A stretch of 64,000 bases of DNA. Origin: Candidatus Pacearchaeota archaeon. GTDB taxonomy: Archaea > Nanobdellota > Nanobdellia > Pacearchaeales > GW2011-AR1. A program made the position numbers and the translations under genes. The stretch covers positions 124,001 to 188,000 of the forward strand of contig JAGVXH010000003.1 of assembly GCA_018303845.1 (NCBI GenBank), written 5' to 3'. Shown piece after piece: positions 43,685 to 53,550 of this stretch. Within the stretch, counting starts at the first letter, position 1, and each line of letters opens with the position of its first letter. The notes beneath the pieces are model-generated. The model was given only the letters and a program-made list of their open reading frames with translations, ran no database searches and had not been told where the DNA came from.

Positions 43685-44743
43685 ATGGCAAAAAAAGATT
43701 ATTACGAAATACTAGAGGTTAAGAAAACAGATTCTGAAGAAACCATTAAAAAAAATTATAAAAAATTAGCCCTAAAATATCACCCAGACAAAGCAAGCGA
43801 AGACAAGAAAAAAGAATACGAAGAAAAATTCAAAGAAATAAACGAAGCCTACACGACGCTAAGCGACAAAGAAAAAAAAAGAAAATATGATATGGGAGGT
43901 TCAGGAGGATTCACTCAAGACTCAAGCTCTAGAGGAAGACAGGGCGGTTTCTCAGATATATTCGAAGACCTACTAAGAGGCTCGGGATTCCACGGCGGAT
44001 TCCAAGAAGAACAAGAAGATCTAGACTTACACTACCAAATCACAATAGAATTTACAGAAGCAGTTTTCGGATGCGAAAAAGAACTCTCAATCAAAAAAGA
44101 CATCCCATGTAAAACCTGCAACGGGACAGGATCAAAAGACAACAAATTCGAAACATGCAAAACCTGCAACGGGCAAGGAAGAATAAACAAAACTCAAACA
44201 ACCCCATGGGGAACAATGAGAAGAACTGTGACATGCAACGAATGCAATGGAGAAGGAAAAATAACAAAAGACAAATGTAAAAATTGCAACGGCTCTGGAA
44301 CAGAAAACAGTAAAGAAAAAATAAAAATAAAAATACCAAAAGGAATCGACAATGGACAAACCATCAGAGTAAGAGGCGCAGGCAACGCATCAAAAAACAA
44401 CCAAACAGGAGACCTCTTCCTTGAAATCCAAGTTAAACCTCACAAAATATTCAAGCGAGACGGCTTCGACATCTACATAAAATTCCCAGTCACCTTCGCA
44501 AGAGCAGCACTCGGAGGAGAAATTTCCATCCCAACACTAACAAAAGAAGTAAAAGTGAAATTAGCAAAGGGCACAGAGTCAGGCGCAATCCTAAGATTAA
44601 AAGAACACGGTATACCATTCATTAACAATCCATATCAAACAGGAGACCAATTCGTAGAAATCAAAGTAGAAACTCCAAAGAAACTAAGCAAGGCCCAAAT
44701 CAAACTATTCAAAGAATTGGAAAAACTTGACGAAGAATCCTAA
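43685..44743 (+). CDS. dnaJ: Chaperone DnaJ (Hsp40, type I)
   Basis: The protein has 352 residues: J domain (KYHPDKAS, HPD intact), Gly/Phe-rich stretch (GGSGGFTQDSSSRGRQGGFS), four CxxCxGxG zinc repeats (CKTCNGTG, CKTCNGQG, CNECNGEG, CKNCNGSG) and the C-terminal beta-domains. It stimulates DnaK. It ends 4 nt into the opposing acyl-CoA synthetase gene. Confidence 0.97.
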   Translation: MAKKDYYEILEVKKTDSEETIKKNYKKLALKYHPDKASEDKKKEYEEKFKEINEAYTTLSDKEKKRKYDMGGSGGFTQDSSSRGRQGGFSDIFEDLLRGSGFHGGFQEEQEDLDLHYQITIEFTEAVFGCEKELSIKKDIPCKTCNGTGSKDNKFETCKTCNGQGRINKTQTTPWGTMRRTVTCNECNGEGKITKDKCKNCNGSGTENSKEKIKIKIPKGIDNGQTIRVRGAGNASKNNQTGDLFLEIQVKPHKIFKRDGFDIYIKFPVTFARAALGGEISIPTLTKEVKVKLAKGTESGAILRLKEHGIPFINNPYQTGDQFVEIKVETPKKLSKAQIKLFKELEKLDEES

Positions 44744-47406
44744 AAAACCTTCTCAGCATAATACATATCTTCCTGCTTAACAACAGAAAATCCCCTCTTC
44801 TCAAACATCTCTTTCATAACAAAATTATCTTCCAAAAAATATCCATAAACTTTTTTGACGTTTCTCCTCTTCGCTAACTCCAACATATAATCCATCATCT
44901 TATTCCCAAGTCCAAATCCCTGCCAAGGATCAGCCAAGACAATCGCAAACTCGGCGCTATCCTCATAAGGGTCCGATATCAACCTCACAACTCCGGCAAA
45001 CTTCTTCTTACCATCCTCGACAATTTCCGCCGCAAGACCAATTTCCCGATCATAATCATTATGGGTATACTGCACGAGCATATCATGCGAAACTTCCTTA
45101 ACATGCCTAAAAAACCGAAACCTCTGAGTCTGCTCGGAAAACTTCTCAATCATCTCCTTCTCAACCTCCTCATCTTCAGGACGAATAGGCCTCAAAACAA
45201 CTTTCCCAATTTTATCAACCTTCAACTCCGTCACATATTCTTTCGGATAAGGACGAATAACCAAATGTGAATAAGGTTCATTGGATTTATTTTTCCGATT
45301 AATATACTTCTCATCCAAAACAATCTTCGCATCGAGTGCAATCCCACCTCGTTCATCAATACTAAACGGATTGATATCAATTTCCAAAATCTCAGGAAAA
45401 TTCATAATAAGATACGAAAATTTGTAAAGCACAAACTTCAAAAAATCAATATCAACACCAGGCATATTCCTATAACCACGAAGCAACTTAGAAATTTTCG
45501 TCTCATCAATTAACGACTCGGCCAAATCCATATTCAAAGGAGGAAGCCCAATTTTAATATCCTTAAACACATTCACAGCAACACCGCCCATTCCAAAAAC
45601 AATAACTGGCCCAAATATCGCATCCTTCTTACACCCAATCAAAAGCTCATACTTCCTCGACGACATCTTCTCAACAATGACCCCATTAATCTTAGCCTTA
45701 GGTTCTCTTTTCCTGACATTCTTCAAAATCTCAATATAAGCCTTCTCCGCATCTTCCTTATTCCAAATATCCAACTTAACCGCATTGAGCTCAGTCTTAT
45801 GCAAAATATCAGGAGAAGCAATTTTCATCGCAACAGGATAACCAATCTTCTCCGAAAACCTCACCGCATCCTTAGGACTCTTCGCAATCTCTTGAGAAGA
45901 AACAGGAATATCATAACTTGCCAAAATCTTTTTAGAATCAACATCATCCAAGGTATACCGTTTTTTCCGAGCAGCCTTTTCGATAATAGCCCGAGCCTTA
46001 GTATTATCAGGCTCAAACGCATGCGGAACAGAACTAGGAATTTGATAAAGAGCTTTTATATTCTTAGAATAATCATGCAAATAAATAAACGCTTTAACTG
46101 CACGCTCAGGATAAGGAAAAGTTGGAATATTGCCAGCCTCAAGAATCCTCTTCCCCTCTTCGACATTTGGGCCGCCCATAAAAGAAACCAAAATCGGTTT
46201 CTCATGTTCGATAGCAACAATTGCCTTCGCAATCTTAACAGAATCAGTCATAGTCTGAGGTGTCAATAAAACAAGTATACCATCAACATTATCATCTTTC
46301 AAACAAATCTCAATAGCTTTCCTATAATCCTCATCATTCGCGTCTCCCAAAATATCGACAGGATTTCCATGACTCCAATTTTTCGGCAAAACCCTATCAA
46401 GCTCTTCCAAACTCTTCCGAGACAATCCAGCAATCTTCCCACCTCTCTCAATTAAAACATCCGTAGACAAAACACCTGGCCCTCCAGCATTCGTAACAAT
46501 CGCCAAACTATTTCCCTTGGGCTTTTCTTGCTTCGACAAAACTTTGGCACAATCAAACAAATCATCCGTCTCATTCACCCTAACAATTCCAGCCCGAATA
46601 AACGCCGCATCAAAAACAGAATCATTTCCTGCTAAACTCCCAGTATGAGACTTAGCAGCTTTAGCCCCCTCCACACTTCGCCCAGCCTTCAAAACAATCA
46701 ACGGCTTATTCTTAGAAAACGCCCGTGCCGCCGACATAAACTTTCGAGCATCACTAAGCGATTCCATATAAATAACAATACTCTCAGTCTCCGTATCACT
46801 TCCAAGATAATCAATTAAATCGTTAAAACTTATATCTATCATCGAACCAAGCGAAGCAAAAAAACTAAATCCAAGATCATGACTAAGCGCCCAATCCAAT
46901 GCCGAGGAACCAAGCGCACCAGACTGAGAAATAAAAGCAATGTTTCCTTTCTTTAATTTATTATTAGCAAAACTCACATTAAGCCCCGAATGCGGATTTA
47001 CAAAGCCCATACAATTCGGACCCATCACCCGAACACCATGCTTCCGCACCAACTTCAAAATATCATTACTCAATCTTTCACCCTTCTTCCCAGCCTCCTT
47101 AAAACCAGAACTCATTATCACAACACACTTAACCTTTTTCTTACAACAATCTCGAACAACGCCCAAAACACTAGAAGCAGGAGTCGCAATAACAACCAAG
47201 TCAACCTCTCCAGAAATATCAAGAACAGAACCATAAGACTTCCTCCCCAAAATAGTTTTATGTTTTATATTAACCGGATAAACCTTCTTCTTAGACTCAA
47301 GCAAATTCCGAAAAACACCATACCCGACTTTTTCTTTATCATTAGACGCTCCAACCACAGCAATAGAACTCGGGTTAAAAATCTCCTGCAATTTTTTTAT
47401 TGTCAT
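44740..47406 (-). CDS. NDP-forming acyl-CoA synthetase fused to GNAT acetyltransferase
   Basis: The protein has 888 residues: CoA-binding Rossmann domain (SIAVVGASNDKEKVGYGV), CoA-ligase domain with the His loop KSHTGSLAGND, ATP-grasp domain (about 470-690), and a C-terminal GNAT domain (about 720-888) with the AcCoA-binding DPWQGFGLGNKMMDYML. This architecture is that of acetate-CoA ligase (ADP-forming) and of the Pat/PatZ protein acetyltransferases. The His looks intact, so acyl-CoA synthesis may be retained alongside lysine acetylation. It is downstream of the HDAC-like gene and 1 nt from it. Confidence 0.88.
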   Translation of the reverse strand: MTIKKLQEIFNPSSIAVVGASNDKEKVGYGVFRNLLESKKKVYPVNIKHKTILGRKSYGSVLDISGEVDLVVIATPASSVLGVVRDCCKKKVKCVVIMSSGFKEAGKKGERLSNDILKLVRKHGVRVMGPNCMGFVNPHSGLNVSFANNKLKKGNIAFISQSGALGSSALDWALSHDLGFSFFASLGSMIDISFNDLIDYLGSDTETESIVIYMESLSDARKFMSAARAFSKNKPLIVLKAGRSVEGAKAAKSHTGSLAGNDSVFDAAFIRAGIVRVNETDDLFDCAKVLSKQEKPKGNSLAIVTNAGGPGVLSTDVLIERGGKIAGLSRKSLEELDRVLPKNWSHGNPVDILGDANDEDYRKAIEICLKDDNVDGILVLLTPQTMTDSVKIAKAIVAIEHEKPILVSFMGGPNVEEGKRILEAGNIPTFPYPERAVKAFIYLHDYSKNIKALYQIPSSVPHAFEPDNTKARAIIEKAARKKRYTLDDVDSKKILASYDIPVSSQEIAKSPKDAVRFSEKIGYPVAMKIASPDILHKTELNAVKLDIWNKEDAEKAYIEILKNVRKREPKAKINGVIVEKMSSRKYELLIGCKKDAIFGPVIVFGMGGVAVNVFKDIKIGLPPLNMDLAESLIDETKISKLLRGYRNMPGVDIDFLKFVLYKFSYLIMNFPEILEIDINPFSIDERGGIALDAKIVLDEKYINRKNKSNEPYSHLVIRPYPKEYVTELKVDKIGKVVLRPIRPEDEEVEKEMIEKFSEQTQRFRFFRHVKEVSHDMLVQYTHNDYDREIGLAAEIVEDGKKKFAGVVRLISDPYEDSAEFAIVLADPWQGFGLGNKMMDYMLELAKRRNVKKVYGYFLEDNFVMKEMFEKRGFSVVKQEDMYYAEKVF

Positions 47407-47407
47407 C

Positions 47408-48358
47408 TCATTTCCAATACTTATTTATATTTTTTTCAACTAACTTCATTCTTCTATCAAATTCCTTCTTAACACTAGACGAAGATTTCGTAGCCTCATC
47501 CTTCTTGTATATCTCCTCTCCATTCATCCCATTCAAAAAATTATTAACACAATCCTTAAGCACATCGACATTATACCCGCCCTCCAAAGTCGCATAAGAA
47601 TTTTCAAAATTATTTCTTATTATTTTCCCAATCTCATAATAAATCCCAACACTCAAATTCAATTCCAAAAGCGAATCACTCTTATACCCATCAAACCCAG
47701 CAGAAATCGCAACAACATCAGGATTAAACTTTTTCAAAATCCACAAAAACTTATCAATGGCTTTCAAATACAAATCATCTCCAGTCCCTTCAGGGAGCGG
47801 AACATTCAAAGTATATCCTTCCCCTTTCCCTTCGCCAATTTCATCAACCCAGCCATGTCCAGGAAACGCAGGAAACTGATGAAGCGAAAAATAAAAAACC
47901 TTATCACTATCATAAAATATTTTCTCAGTCCCATCTCCCAAATGCCCATCGAAATCAAAAATCAAAACTCGCTTTTTCTTTCTAACAAGATTCTTAACAC
48001 TTATCGCCAAACTATTAAAAATACAAAATCCACTGCTCCGACCAGGATGAGCATGATGTCCAGGAGGACGAACAAGCGCAAACCCACCCTCTTCCGAAGC
48101 CTGAACAGTCGCCCCAACAGCCATAACCGCAGCCTCATAACTCTTTTTAGAAATCGCAGTATCCGCATCCAAAAAATCAGAAACCTTACACGCCTCCTTG
48201 ACCTGCTTAATATAATATTTATCATGAACCAAAGAAAGATACTTCTCCCCACTTTCCACCTTAGAACTCTTCAACCCCAAAACTTCCAACCGCTTCTTGC
48301 TCTCCGGATGCATACCAGTATCATGCTCCAAAAATATTTTATTATAAATAATCTTCAT
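47408..48358 (-). CDS. Histone deacetylase family protein
   Basis: The protein has 316 residues. VRPPGHHAHPGRSSGFCIFN contains the tandem active-site histidines; IFDFDGHLGDGT supplies zinc ligands D and H; ISAGFDGYKSD the second zinc Asp; ATLEGGYN the C-terminal motif. Usual substrates are acetyl-lysine, acetylpolyamines or acetate conjugates. Placement directly before the synthetase-GNAT gene suggests a paired acetylation/deacetylation function. Confidence 0.92.
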   Translation of the reverse strand: MKIIYNKIFLEHDTGMHPESKKRLEVLGLKSSKVESGEKYLSLVHDKYYIKQVKEACKVSDFLDADTAISKKSYEAAVMAVGATVQASEEGGFALVRPPGHHAHPGRSSGFCIFNSLAISVKNLVRKKKRVLIFDFDGHLGDGTEKIFYDSDKVFYFSLHQFPAFPGHGWVDEIGEGKGEGYTLNVPLPEGTGDDLYLKAIDKFLWILKKFNPDVVAISAGFDGYKSDSLLELNLSVGIYYEIGKIIRNNFENSYATLEGGYNVDVLKDCVNNFLNGMNGEEIYKKDEATKSSSSVKKEFDRRMKLVEKNINKYWK

Positions 48359-48515
48359 CTCATCACCTCATCCTAAACAAACAAGCCAAGTTTAAAAAGA
48401 TAGTGACCTACTCGAACACAACAAGCCCAAAATCCGTGAAATCCGTGTAATCCGTAGCTAAATAATTAACAATCATCCCAACATCTAATCTCTAATATCT
48501 AATCTCTATCCACTC
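48359..48515. repeat. Intergenic short-phrase repeats
   Basis: AATCCGTGAAATCCGTG followed by TAATCCGTAG (48430-48458) and the CTAATCTCTAATATCTAATC series (48484-48508) are simple iterations of 8-10 nt phrases. Similar phrases occur near 60047, 60105, 60185 and 63800. No gene fits. Confidence 0.6.
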
Positions 48516-49700
48516 TCACTTAATCTGTGGATACTCATGCAAATTCCCCTCAAAATTCCTCATCACAACCTTCTCGTAGGTAATCTCCTGAATATAACTC
48601 GGAATCGCCGGAACCTTCCCCCCTCCATCAGGAGCATCAATCACATAAGTTGGAACACAAAGCCCCGAAGTATGCCCCCTTATCGCCCTATAAATTTCCT
48701 GCCCCTTCTCAACCCTAGTCCTAAAATGATTAGTCCCTTTAACCGGGTCCGCCTGATAAATATAATACGGCCTAACCCTCATACTGACCAATCCCTGCAT
48801 AAGCTCCTTCATAACCTCAGGGTCATCATTAACTCCCTTTAACAAAACACTCTGAGAACCAACAGGAATCCCATGATCAGCAAGCATCTCACATGCCCGA
48901 CGGCTTTCAGGAGTAATCTCATTCGGATGATTAAAATGCGTATTAATATACAAAGGATGATACCTCTTAAACATCGCACAAAGTTCCGGAGTTATCCTTT
49001 GCGGAAGAACGCACGGCATCCGCGTCCCAATCCTAATAATCGAATTTTTCCTATTCCTCAAAATAAAATGAACCTCCTTAATTATCTTCTCAAGCAAAAC
49101 GTCATTCAGCATCAACGGATCCCCACCCGACAATAAAACATCCCTAATCTCCTCATGCGCCCTAATATAATCCAAAGCCTGCAAAATCTCTTTCCAAGTC
49201 GGCTGCTTATTTACATCCCCAACCTTCCTCTTCCTAGTACAAAATCTACAATACATCGCACACTGATTCGAAACCCTAAACAAAATTCTATCAGGATACC
49301 GATGAGTAACTAACGACGGAACCCCTAATCGCTTCTGATGCTCTGGGTCCTCATGCAAAGGATCCTCCTGTCCAAAATCATCCGAAAGCTCTTCCTTTGA
49401 AGGAATACACTGCTTGTAAATCGGATCATTCTTCTCCTTAACAAGCGACAAATAATAGGGATTTATTAAAGCCGGATACCTCTTGCAAACTTCCGTTATC
49501 TCTCGCTCTTTCAAACCAGTAAAATCGGATATAGCACGAGGACCAGACAAGCTCCTTCCAAGAATGCCTTTCCATTCAGGCAAAAGAATCATAACACTTT
49601 TATCACAATAAACCTTAGCTTCTTGTGTTTCAGAAATTTCGTCAGAGTTCCCCATTAAGTTAATAATAGATGTTCCTAAATCACTCAAGCTTATAAGCAT
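48516..49700 (-). CDS. KamA-type radical SAM aminomutase (lysine 2,3-aminomutase family)
   Basis: The protein has 394 residues. The radical SAM motif CAMYCRFC lies at about residues 148-155, followed by DVLLSGGDPLML, HFNHPNEITPE, YQADPVKGTNHFRT and YVIDAPDGGGKVP, the residues that bind PLP and substrate amino acid in KamA. L-lysine to beta-lysine is the family reference reaction; other amino acids are possible. No beta-lysine acetyltransferase lies immediately beside it, though a GNAT fusion is two genes away. Confidence 0.87.
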   Translation of the reverse strand: MLISLSDLGTSIINLMGNSDEISETQEAKVYCDKSVMILLPEWKGILGRSLSGPRAISDFTGLKEREITEVCKRYPALINPYYLSLVKEKNDPIYKQCIPSKEELSDDFGQEDPLHEDPEHQKRLGVPSLVTHRYPDRILFRVSNQCAMYCRFCTRKRKVGDVNKQPTWKEILQALDYIRAHEEIRDVLLSGGDPLMLNDVLLEKIIKEVHFILRNRKNSIIRIGTRMPCVLPQRITPELCAMFKRYHPLYINTHFNHPNEITPESRRACEMLADHGIPVGSQSVLLKGVNDDPEVMKELMQGLVSMRVRPYYIYQADPVKGTNHFRTRVEKGQEIYRAIRGHTSGLCVPTYVIDAPDGGGKVPAIPSYIQEITYEKVVMRNFEGNLHEYPQIK

Positions 49701-49755
49701 TTCTATTCTCCACCAATTATCTCAAAAAGATTATCTAAGAAAACCAACTCGAGTC

Positions 49756-51072
49756 CTACCTTCTACTTCTCACTCGCCCCATCGCAACTCGCCGTGACCC
49801 AGATGTCCTATCACCTACTGGCTTACTCCTACCGCCTTGTCGCCCCCGCCCAAGACCAGGCTTCCTCTTGTCCCTCCCATGCCCTCGACCAACACCCTGC
49901 TTTCCTTGTTTAGCCTTAACCTCAAGAATAGAAGCATTCTTCGCCGCAATCGAATGCCACTTATGCGAAGCACATTCAACCCGTCTCTTAATCACCCGCT
50001 CAATCTGATTCAAAAAATTCCTTTCCTCAGCGCAACAAAAAGAATAAGCAATACCTTCAGCCCCAGCCCGTGCAGTTCGACCAATCCGATGAACATAATT
50101 TTCAGGCTCATTTGGCAAATCATAATTAATAACATGGCTAATCCCATCTACATCAATCCCACGCGCCGCAATATCAGTCGCAACCAAAACCCTTACCGCC
50201 CCAGACTTAAAATCATTCAAAGCCTTCGTCCTATGAAACTGAGATTTATTCCCATGAATCGCAACCGCCGGTATACCAGCCCTACCCAAAACCATCGCAA
50301 CCTTATTCGCCTTGTGTTTCATTGAAGCAAAAACCAAAACACGTTTCATTTGCTGCTGCCCAACCAAATCCAATAATAACTCTTCCTTATTTCCCTTATC
50401 CACAAAAAAAACACATTGCTCAATCTTATCAACTGGAGTGCATTCTGGCGTAATCTCAATCTTAACCGGATTCTTCAAAAACTTATCACTCAATTCCAAA
50501 ACCTCCCTAGACATCGTCGCCGAAAAAAACAAAGTCTGCTTCTTCTCAGGAAGAGGCCTAACAATCTTACCAACATCTCGAGCAAACCCCATATCAAGCA
50601 TCCTATCAGCCTCGTCCAAAACTAAAAACTCAACACTCCTCAAATCAACCTTTCCCTGTTCCATCAAATCAACCAGCCTCCCAGGTGTAGCAATCAAAAC
50701 ATCAACCCCTCTCTCAAGCGCCTTAATCTGAGGAACAATTCCCACTCCACCAAAAACTGCAAAATAATTAAAATTCAAAAATTTCCCATAAACCTTAAAC
50801 TCTTCAGCAATCTGCGCAGCAAGCTCTCGCGTCGGAGCCAAAACCAAAGCCCGAGGACCTCGAACCTTGAAACTATTTCCACAAAGCCTCTGCAAAATAG
50901 GTATACCAAACGCCGCAGTCTTTCCAGTTCCAGTCTGAGCAATCCCTATAACATCTCTTCCCTCAAGCAAAAACGGAATGGCCTTCCTCTGTATCGGAGT
51001 AGCCTCGCTATAACCCGCCACATTCAAAGCCCGTAATATCGGCTCAACAATTCCAAGTGATTCAAATTCCAT
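49756..51072 (-). CDS. DEAD-box RNA helicase
   Basis: The 438-residue protein has all SF2 motifs: a Q motif (YSEATPIQRKAIP), AQTGTGKTAAFG, PTRELAAQIA, VLDEADRMLDMGF, FFSATMS, VATDIAARGIDV and HRIGRTARAG. A Gly/Arg/Lys-rich tail of about 60 residues (RGHGRDKRKPGLGRGRQGG) is typical of RNA-binding, cold-shock-type helicases. Confidence 0.95.
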   Translation of the reverse strand: MEFESLGIVEPILRALNVAGYSEATPIQRKAIPFLLEGRDVIGIAQTGTGKTAAFGIPILQRLCGNSFKVRGPRALVLAPTRELAAQIAEEFKVYGKFLNFNYFAVFGGVGIVPQIKALERGVDVLIATPGRLVDLMEQGKVDLRSVEFLVLDEADRMLDMGFARDVGKIVRPLPEKKQTLFFSATMSREVLELSDKFLKNPVKIEITPECTPVDKIEQCVFFVDKGNKEELLLDLVGQQQMKRVLVFASMKHKANKVAMVLGRAGIPAVAIHGNKSQFHRTKALNDFKSGAVRVLVATDIAARGIDVDGISHVINYDLPNEPENYVHRIGRTARAGAEGIAYSFCCAEERNFLNQIERVIKRRVECASHKWHSIAAKNASILEVKAKQGKQGVGRGHGRDKRKPGLGRGRQGGRSKPVGDRTSGSRRVAMGRVRSRR

Positions 51073-51156
51073 AACACAAAATCAAAAACTAGCTATATAA
51101 GGCTTTGCTATGGTTGTCACCTATAAGTAACAAAGAAATACGCTTTCAAACAATCC

Positions 51157-52794
51157 TTATCTCCCACCGCCACCGCCACCACCAACTCCACCGCCGCCAA
51201 CTCCGCCACCACCAACTCCACCAGAACCACTCACGCCACTACTTCCAGCAACGCTAGACCCAACATTATTCATAGAGGCAAAAATAACATAATCCTTCTT
51301 GCTAATCATTCCATGACTCTCCATCTCCTTCAACGCCTTCTTCGCAACCCCAAGCGCAGCAGCATAAACCATATGCGGACCCCAAAGAATAGTCCCCTTA
51401 TGCCCCATAGTCTTCAAAGTAGAATACTTAGGAAAATGTCCCTTGAAACCTTGCCACTGCAAATACTCCTCATAGTATTCTCCTTTGAATCTCATAAGTA
51501 TACTAGTATTATAATTAACAACTTGCAATATAACAGAAGAAAAGAAATACAACAAAGTCAAAAAAAGGATATCAATTCCAACCTCAATAGAAGCAATAAA
51601 AACCATATAAGCAAGAAAAGCAAATATGGAAATAGAATAAACTGCCGTATTTGACAAATATTTCTTACCTTCTTTCTTAATTTTCTTTTGAACAGCTTGC
51701 GCTTGAGATTTTAAATCTGAATAAAACATAACCTTGACACTACCAGATGCTTTCTTAAGATTAAAATATTCCCCATCTCTATAGTCATCCGAACAATTAT
51801 CTTCAATAGACTTAAGCATCTTGTAAAACATTTTCTCAACCGAGTCCAAGCCATCAGCCTTGTTCAACCGAATAAAAACATCCTTCCCAACAACCTTAGT
51901 AGAAATAATATTCCTCCTATGAAAATCAATCATCATAGCAGAAAACAAATCAGGATTAACCCGAGCAAAAGGCGGATTAAAAAAAGCCGCAACCTCCCAA
52001 GCCTTTCTCTCTTTCGGATAATTGCTAACATATTCAGGCACAAGCGGATTAATCAACTCTCTACCAAAAATAAAATACAATCCAAGAAAAAACAACAAAG
52101 GGAATAAGTGCAAAATCACCATAAAAAACAAACTACCATCATATTCAAATTCACTAAGCTCAATCACCTCTCTTCCACCAACCTCTCCATCAAACGGAAC
52201 ATAAACAAATACATCATCCCCAGGCAAATAATAACTTCTTAATTCAACTCCATCTCCCCTAACAAAAAAATTATCCCGAGTCAACAACTTGTGTCTTTCA
52301 CCACTATAAGCAACAAACTTAGTATAATATTTCCCATCAACAAAAAAAACACTAGAACCAGATATTTCATAATCACTCCCAATAACATATTCAACTCCCT
52401 TTTCAAATCCATAAACATCTCCAAAAGTACATCCATATTCATTCGGCTCAGTATATGGACAACCATTCCGAATACTTCTGTCAGGATAAATATAGCAATC
52501 AGAATTCCGAACATAAGGCTCCCCATCACTACACCGGACATCATCAATAACAATATTTTCTAAACCTAAAACACCAGACCTCTCAATCTCAACAGGACTT
52601 TCAAAATTCCTATACAGCGTATGATATTCACTATCCGTATTATAAAACAATTTCTCAGAAACATTATTCCCGTCTATATTCAATTCAGCTCTATAAAAAT
52701 TAAAACCAGTCAAAACCAATCCTAAATAAAAAGCAACTCCAGCAAGAACAAACAAAATCACCGACACAATAATTACTCCCTTAGTCTCGCTCAT
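51157..52794 (-). CDS. DUF2207-family membrane protein
   Basis: The protein has 545 residues: an N-terminal transmembrane helix, a ~210-residue exterior domain with cysteines (CSDGEPYVRNSDCYIYP), several central membrane helices and a C-terminal low-complexity tail (SGSGGVGGGGVGGGGVGGGG). This layout is that of the DUF2207 family, whose role is unknown. The start at 52794 gives a standard N-terminal helix. Confidence 0.82.
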   Translation of the reverse strand: MSETKGVIIVSVILFVLAGVAFYLGLVLTGFNFYRAELNIDGNNVSEKLFYNTDSEYHTLYRNFESPVEIERSGVLGLENIVIDDVRCSDGEPYVRNSDCYIYPDRSIRNGCPYTEPNEYGCTFGDVYGFEKGVEYVIGSDYEISGSSVFFVDGKYYTKFVAYSGERHKLLTRDNFFVRGDGVELRSYYLPGDDVFVYVPFDGEVGGREVIELSEFEYDGSLFFMVILHLFPLLFFLGLYFIFGRELINPLVPEYVSNYPKERKAWEVAAFFNPPFARVNPDLFSAMMIDFHRRNIISTKVVGKDVFIRLNKADGLDSVEKMFYKMLKSIEDNCSDDYRDGEYFNLKKASGSVKVMFYSDLKSQAQAVQKKIKKEGKKYLSNTAVYSISIFAFLAYMVFIASIEVGIDILFLTLLYFFSSVILQVVNYNTSILMRFKGEYYEEYLQWQGFKGHFPKYSTLKTMGHKGTILWGPHMVYAAALGVAKKALKEMESHGMISKKDYVIFASMNNVGSSVAGSSGVSGSGGVGGGGVGGGGVGGGGGGGR

Positions 52795-52998
52795 ACAAAT
52801 AAATAACTTTAAGTTATATAAAACTATTTCTCATCCGAGATATCACAAACTTCTTCTCAGAATTCCCTAATTCCCCTAACCCCAATTTGCCTCGACCTCT
52901 TCACATCCAAACTATTAGAAACAAATATCTTCTTAATTCCAGACTTCAATAATCATACACGAGCATCGCCAACAATAATAATAAAACCAAAATTTTCC
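52795..52998 (-). other. Intergenic region with possible gene remnant
   Basis: On the minus strand an open stretch (NFGFIIIVGDARV, a TGA, then LLKSGIKKIFVSNSLDVKRS to a stop at 52857) reads like a decayed coding sequence. No family was recognised and the evidence is weak. Confidence 0.25.
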
Positions 52999-53541
52999 TC
53001 ACTTCCGTCTAGCCGCTTGCGCCTTCTTGATATTCTTCGTCCGCGCCTTCTTTATCGCAGGAGTCGGCTTCAATCTCTCAGGAACATTCACACCAGGTCC
53101 AGCCTCAAAAATATCACCTTTCAAATGTCGTGGCTTCCTTCGAAGTTTCGCAAAAACACTTCTAACATCTTCACTATCCCCAACAAGATATCCATTAGTT
53201 GCCATATGCGCCTCTTTCTTATCAACTAACCAAGCCTGAGTAGCCCACGAACCACTCGACCTCTTTCCCGCAATTCTCTCAACGTGACCTTTGTCCCCAA
53301 TATCATGTGTCTTAAAAGAAACAAACTCCGACTTCGGCCGAACAACAACCCTATAAAATTTTCCCTTACCACCCATGCCAGGTTTTTTCCTAGCCCGACC
53401 TTCCGGTTGCGCCAAAGCATGCTGGCGATGCGTCATACTTTTCCATTTTGCCTGAGCTTTCTTAATATTTTTTTTCGCCGCAGCTCTTTGTTTAAGGCTC
53501 GCCTTAATCTTCTCAACTTTTCTCGTCTTATCTTTCTTCAT
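52999..53541 (-). CDS. Basic Lys/Arg-rich protein of unknown function
   Basis: The protein has 180 residues with a Lys-rich N-terminal helix (MKKDKTRKVEKIKASLKQRA), a central conserved-looking globular part (FVSFKTHDIGDKGHVERIAG, then SGSWATQAWLVDK), and a Lys-rich C-terminus. I do not recognise the family; nucleic acid or ribosome binding is suggested only by charge. No TATA box lies at the leaderless distance; the start is 10 nt after a structured RNA, so it is probably transcribed with that RNA. Confidence 0.7.
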   Translation of the reverse strand: MKKDKTRKVEKIKASLKQRAAAKKNIKKAQAKWKSMTHRQHALAQPEGRARKKPGMGGKGKFYRVVVRPKSEFVSFKTHDIGDKGHVERIAGKRSSGSWATQAWLVDKKEAHMATNGYLVGDSEDVRSVFAKLRRKPRHLKGDIFEAGPGVNVPERLKPTPAIKKARTKNIKKAQAARRK

Positions 53542-53550
53542 AATATAAAC

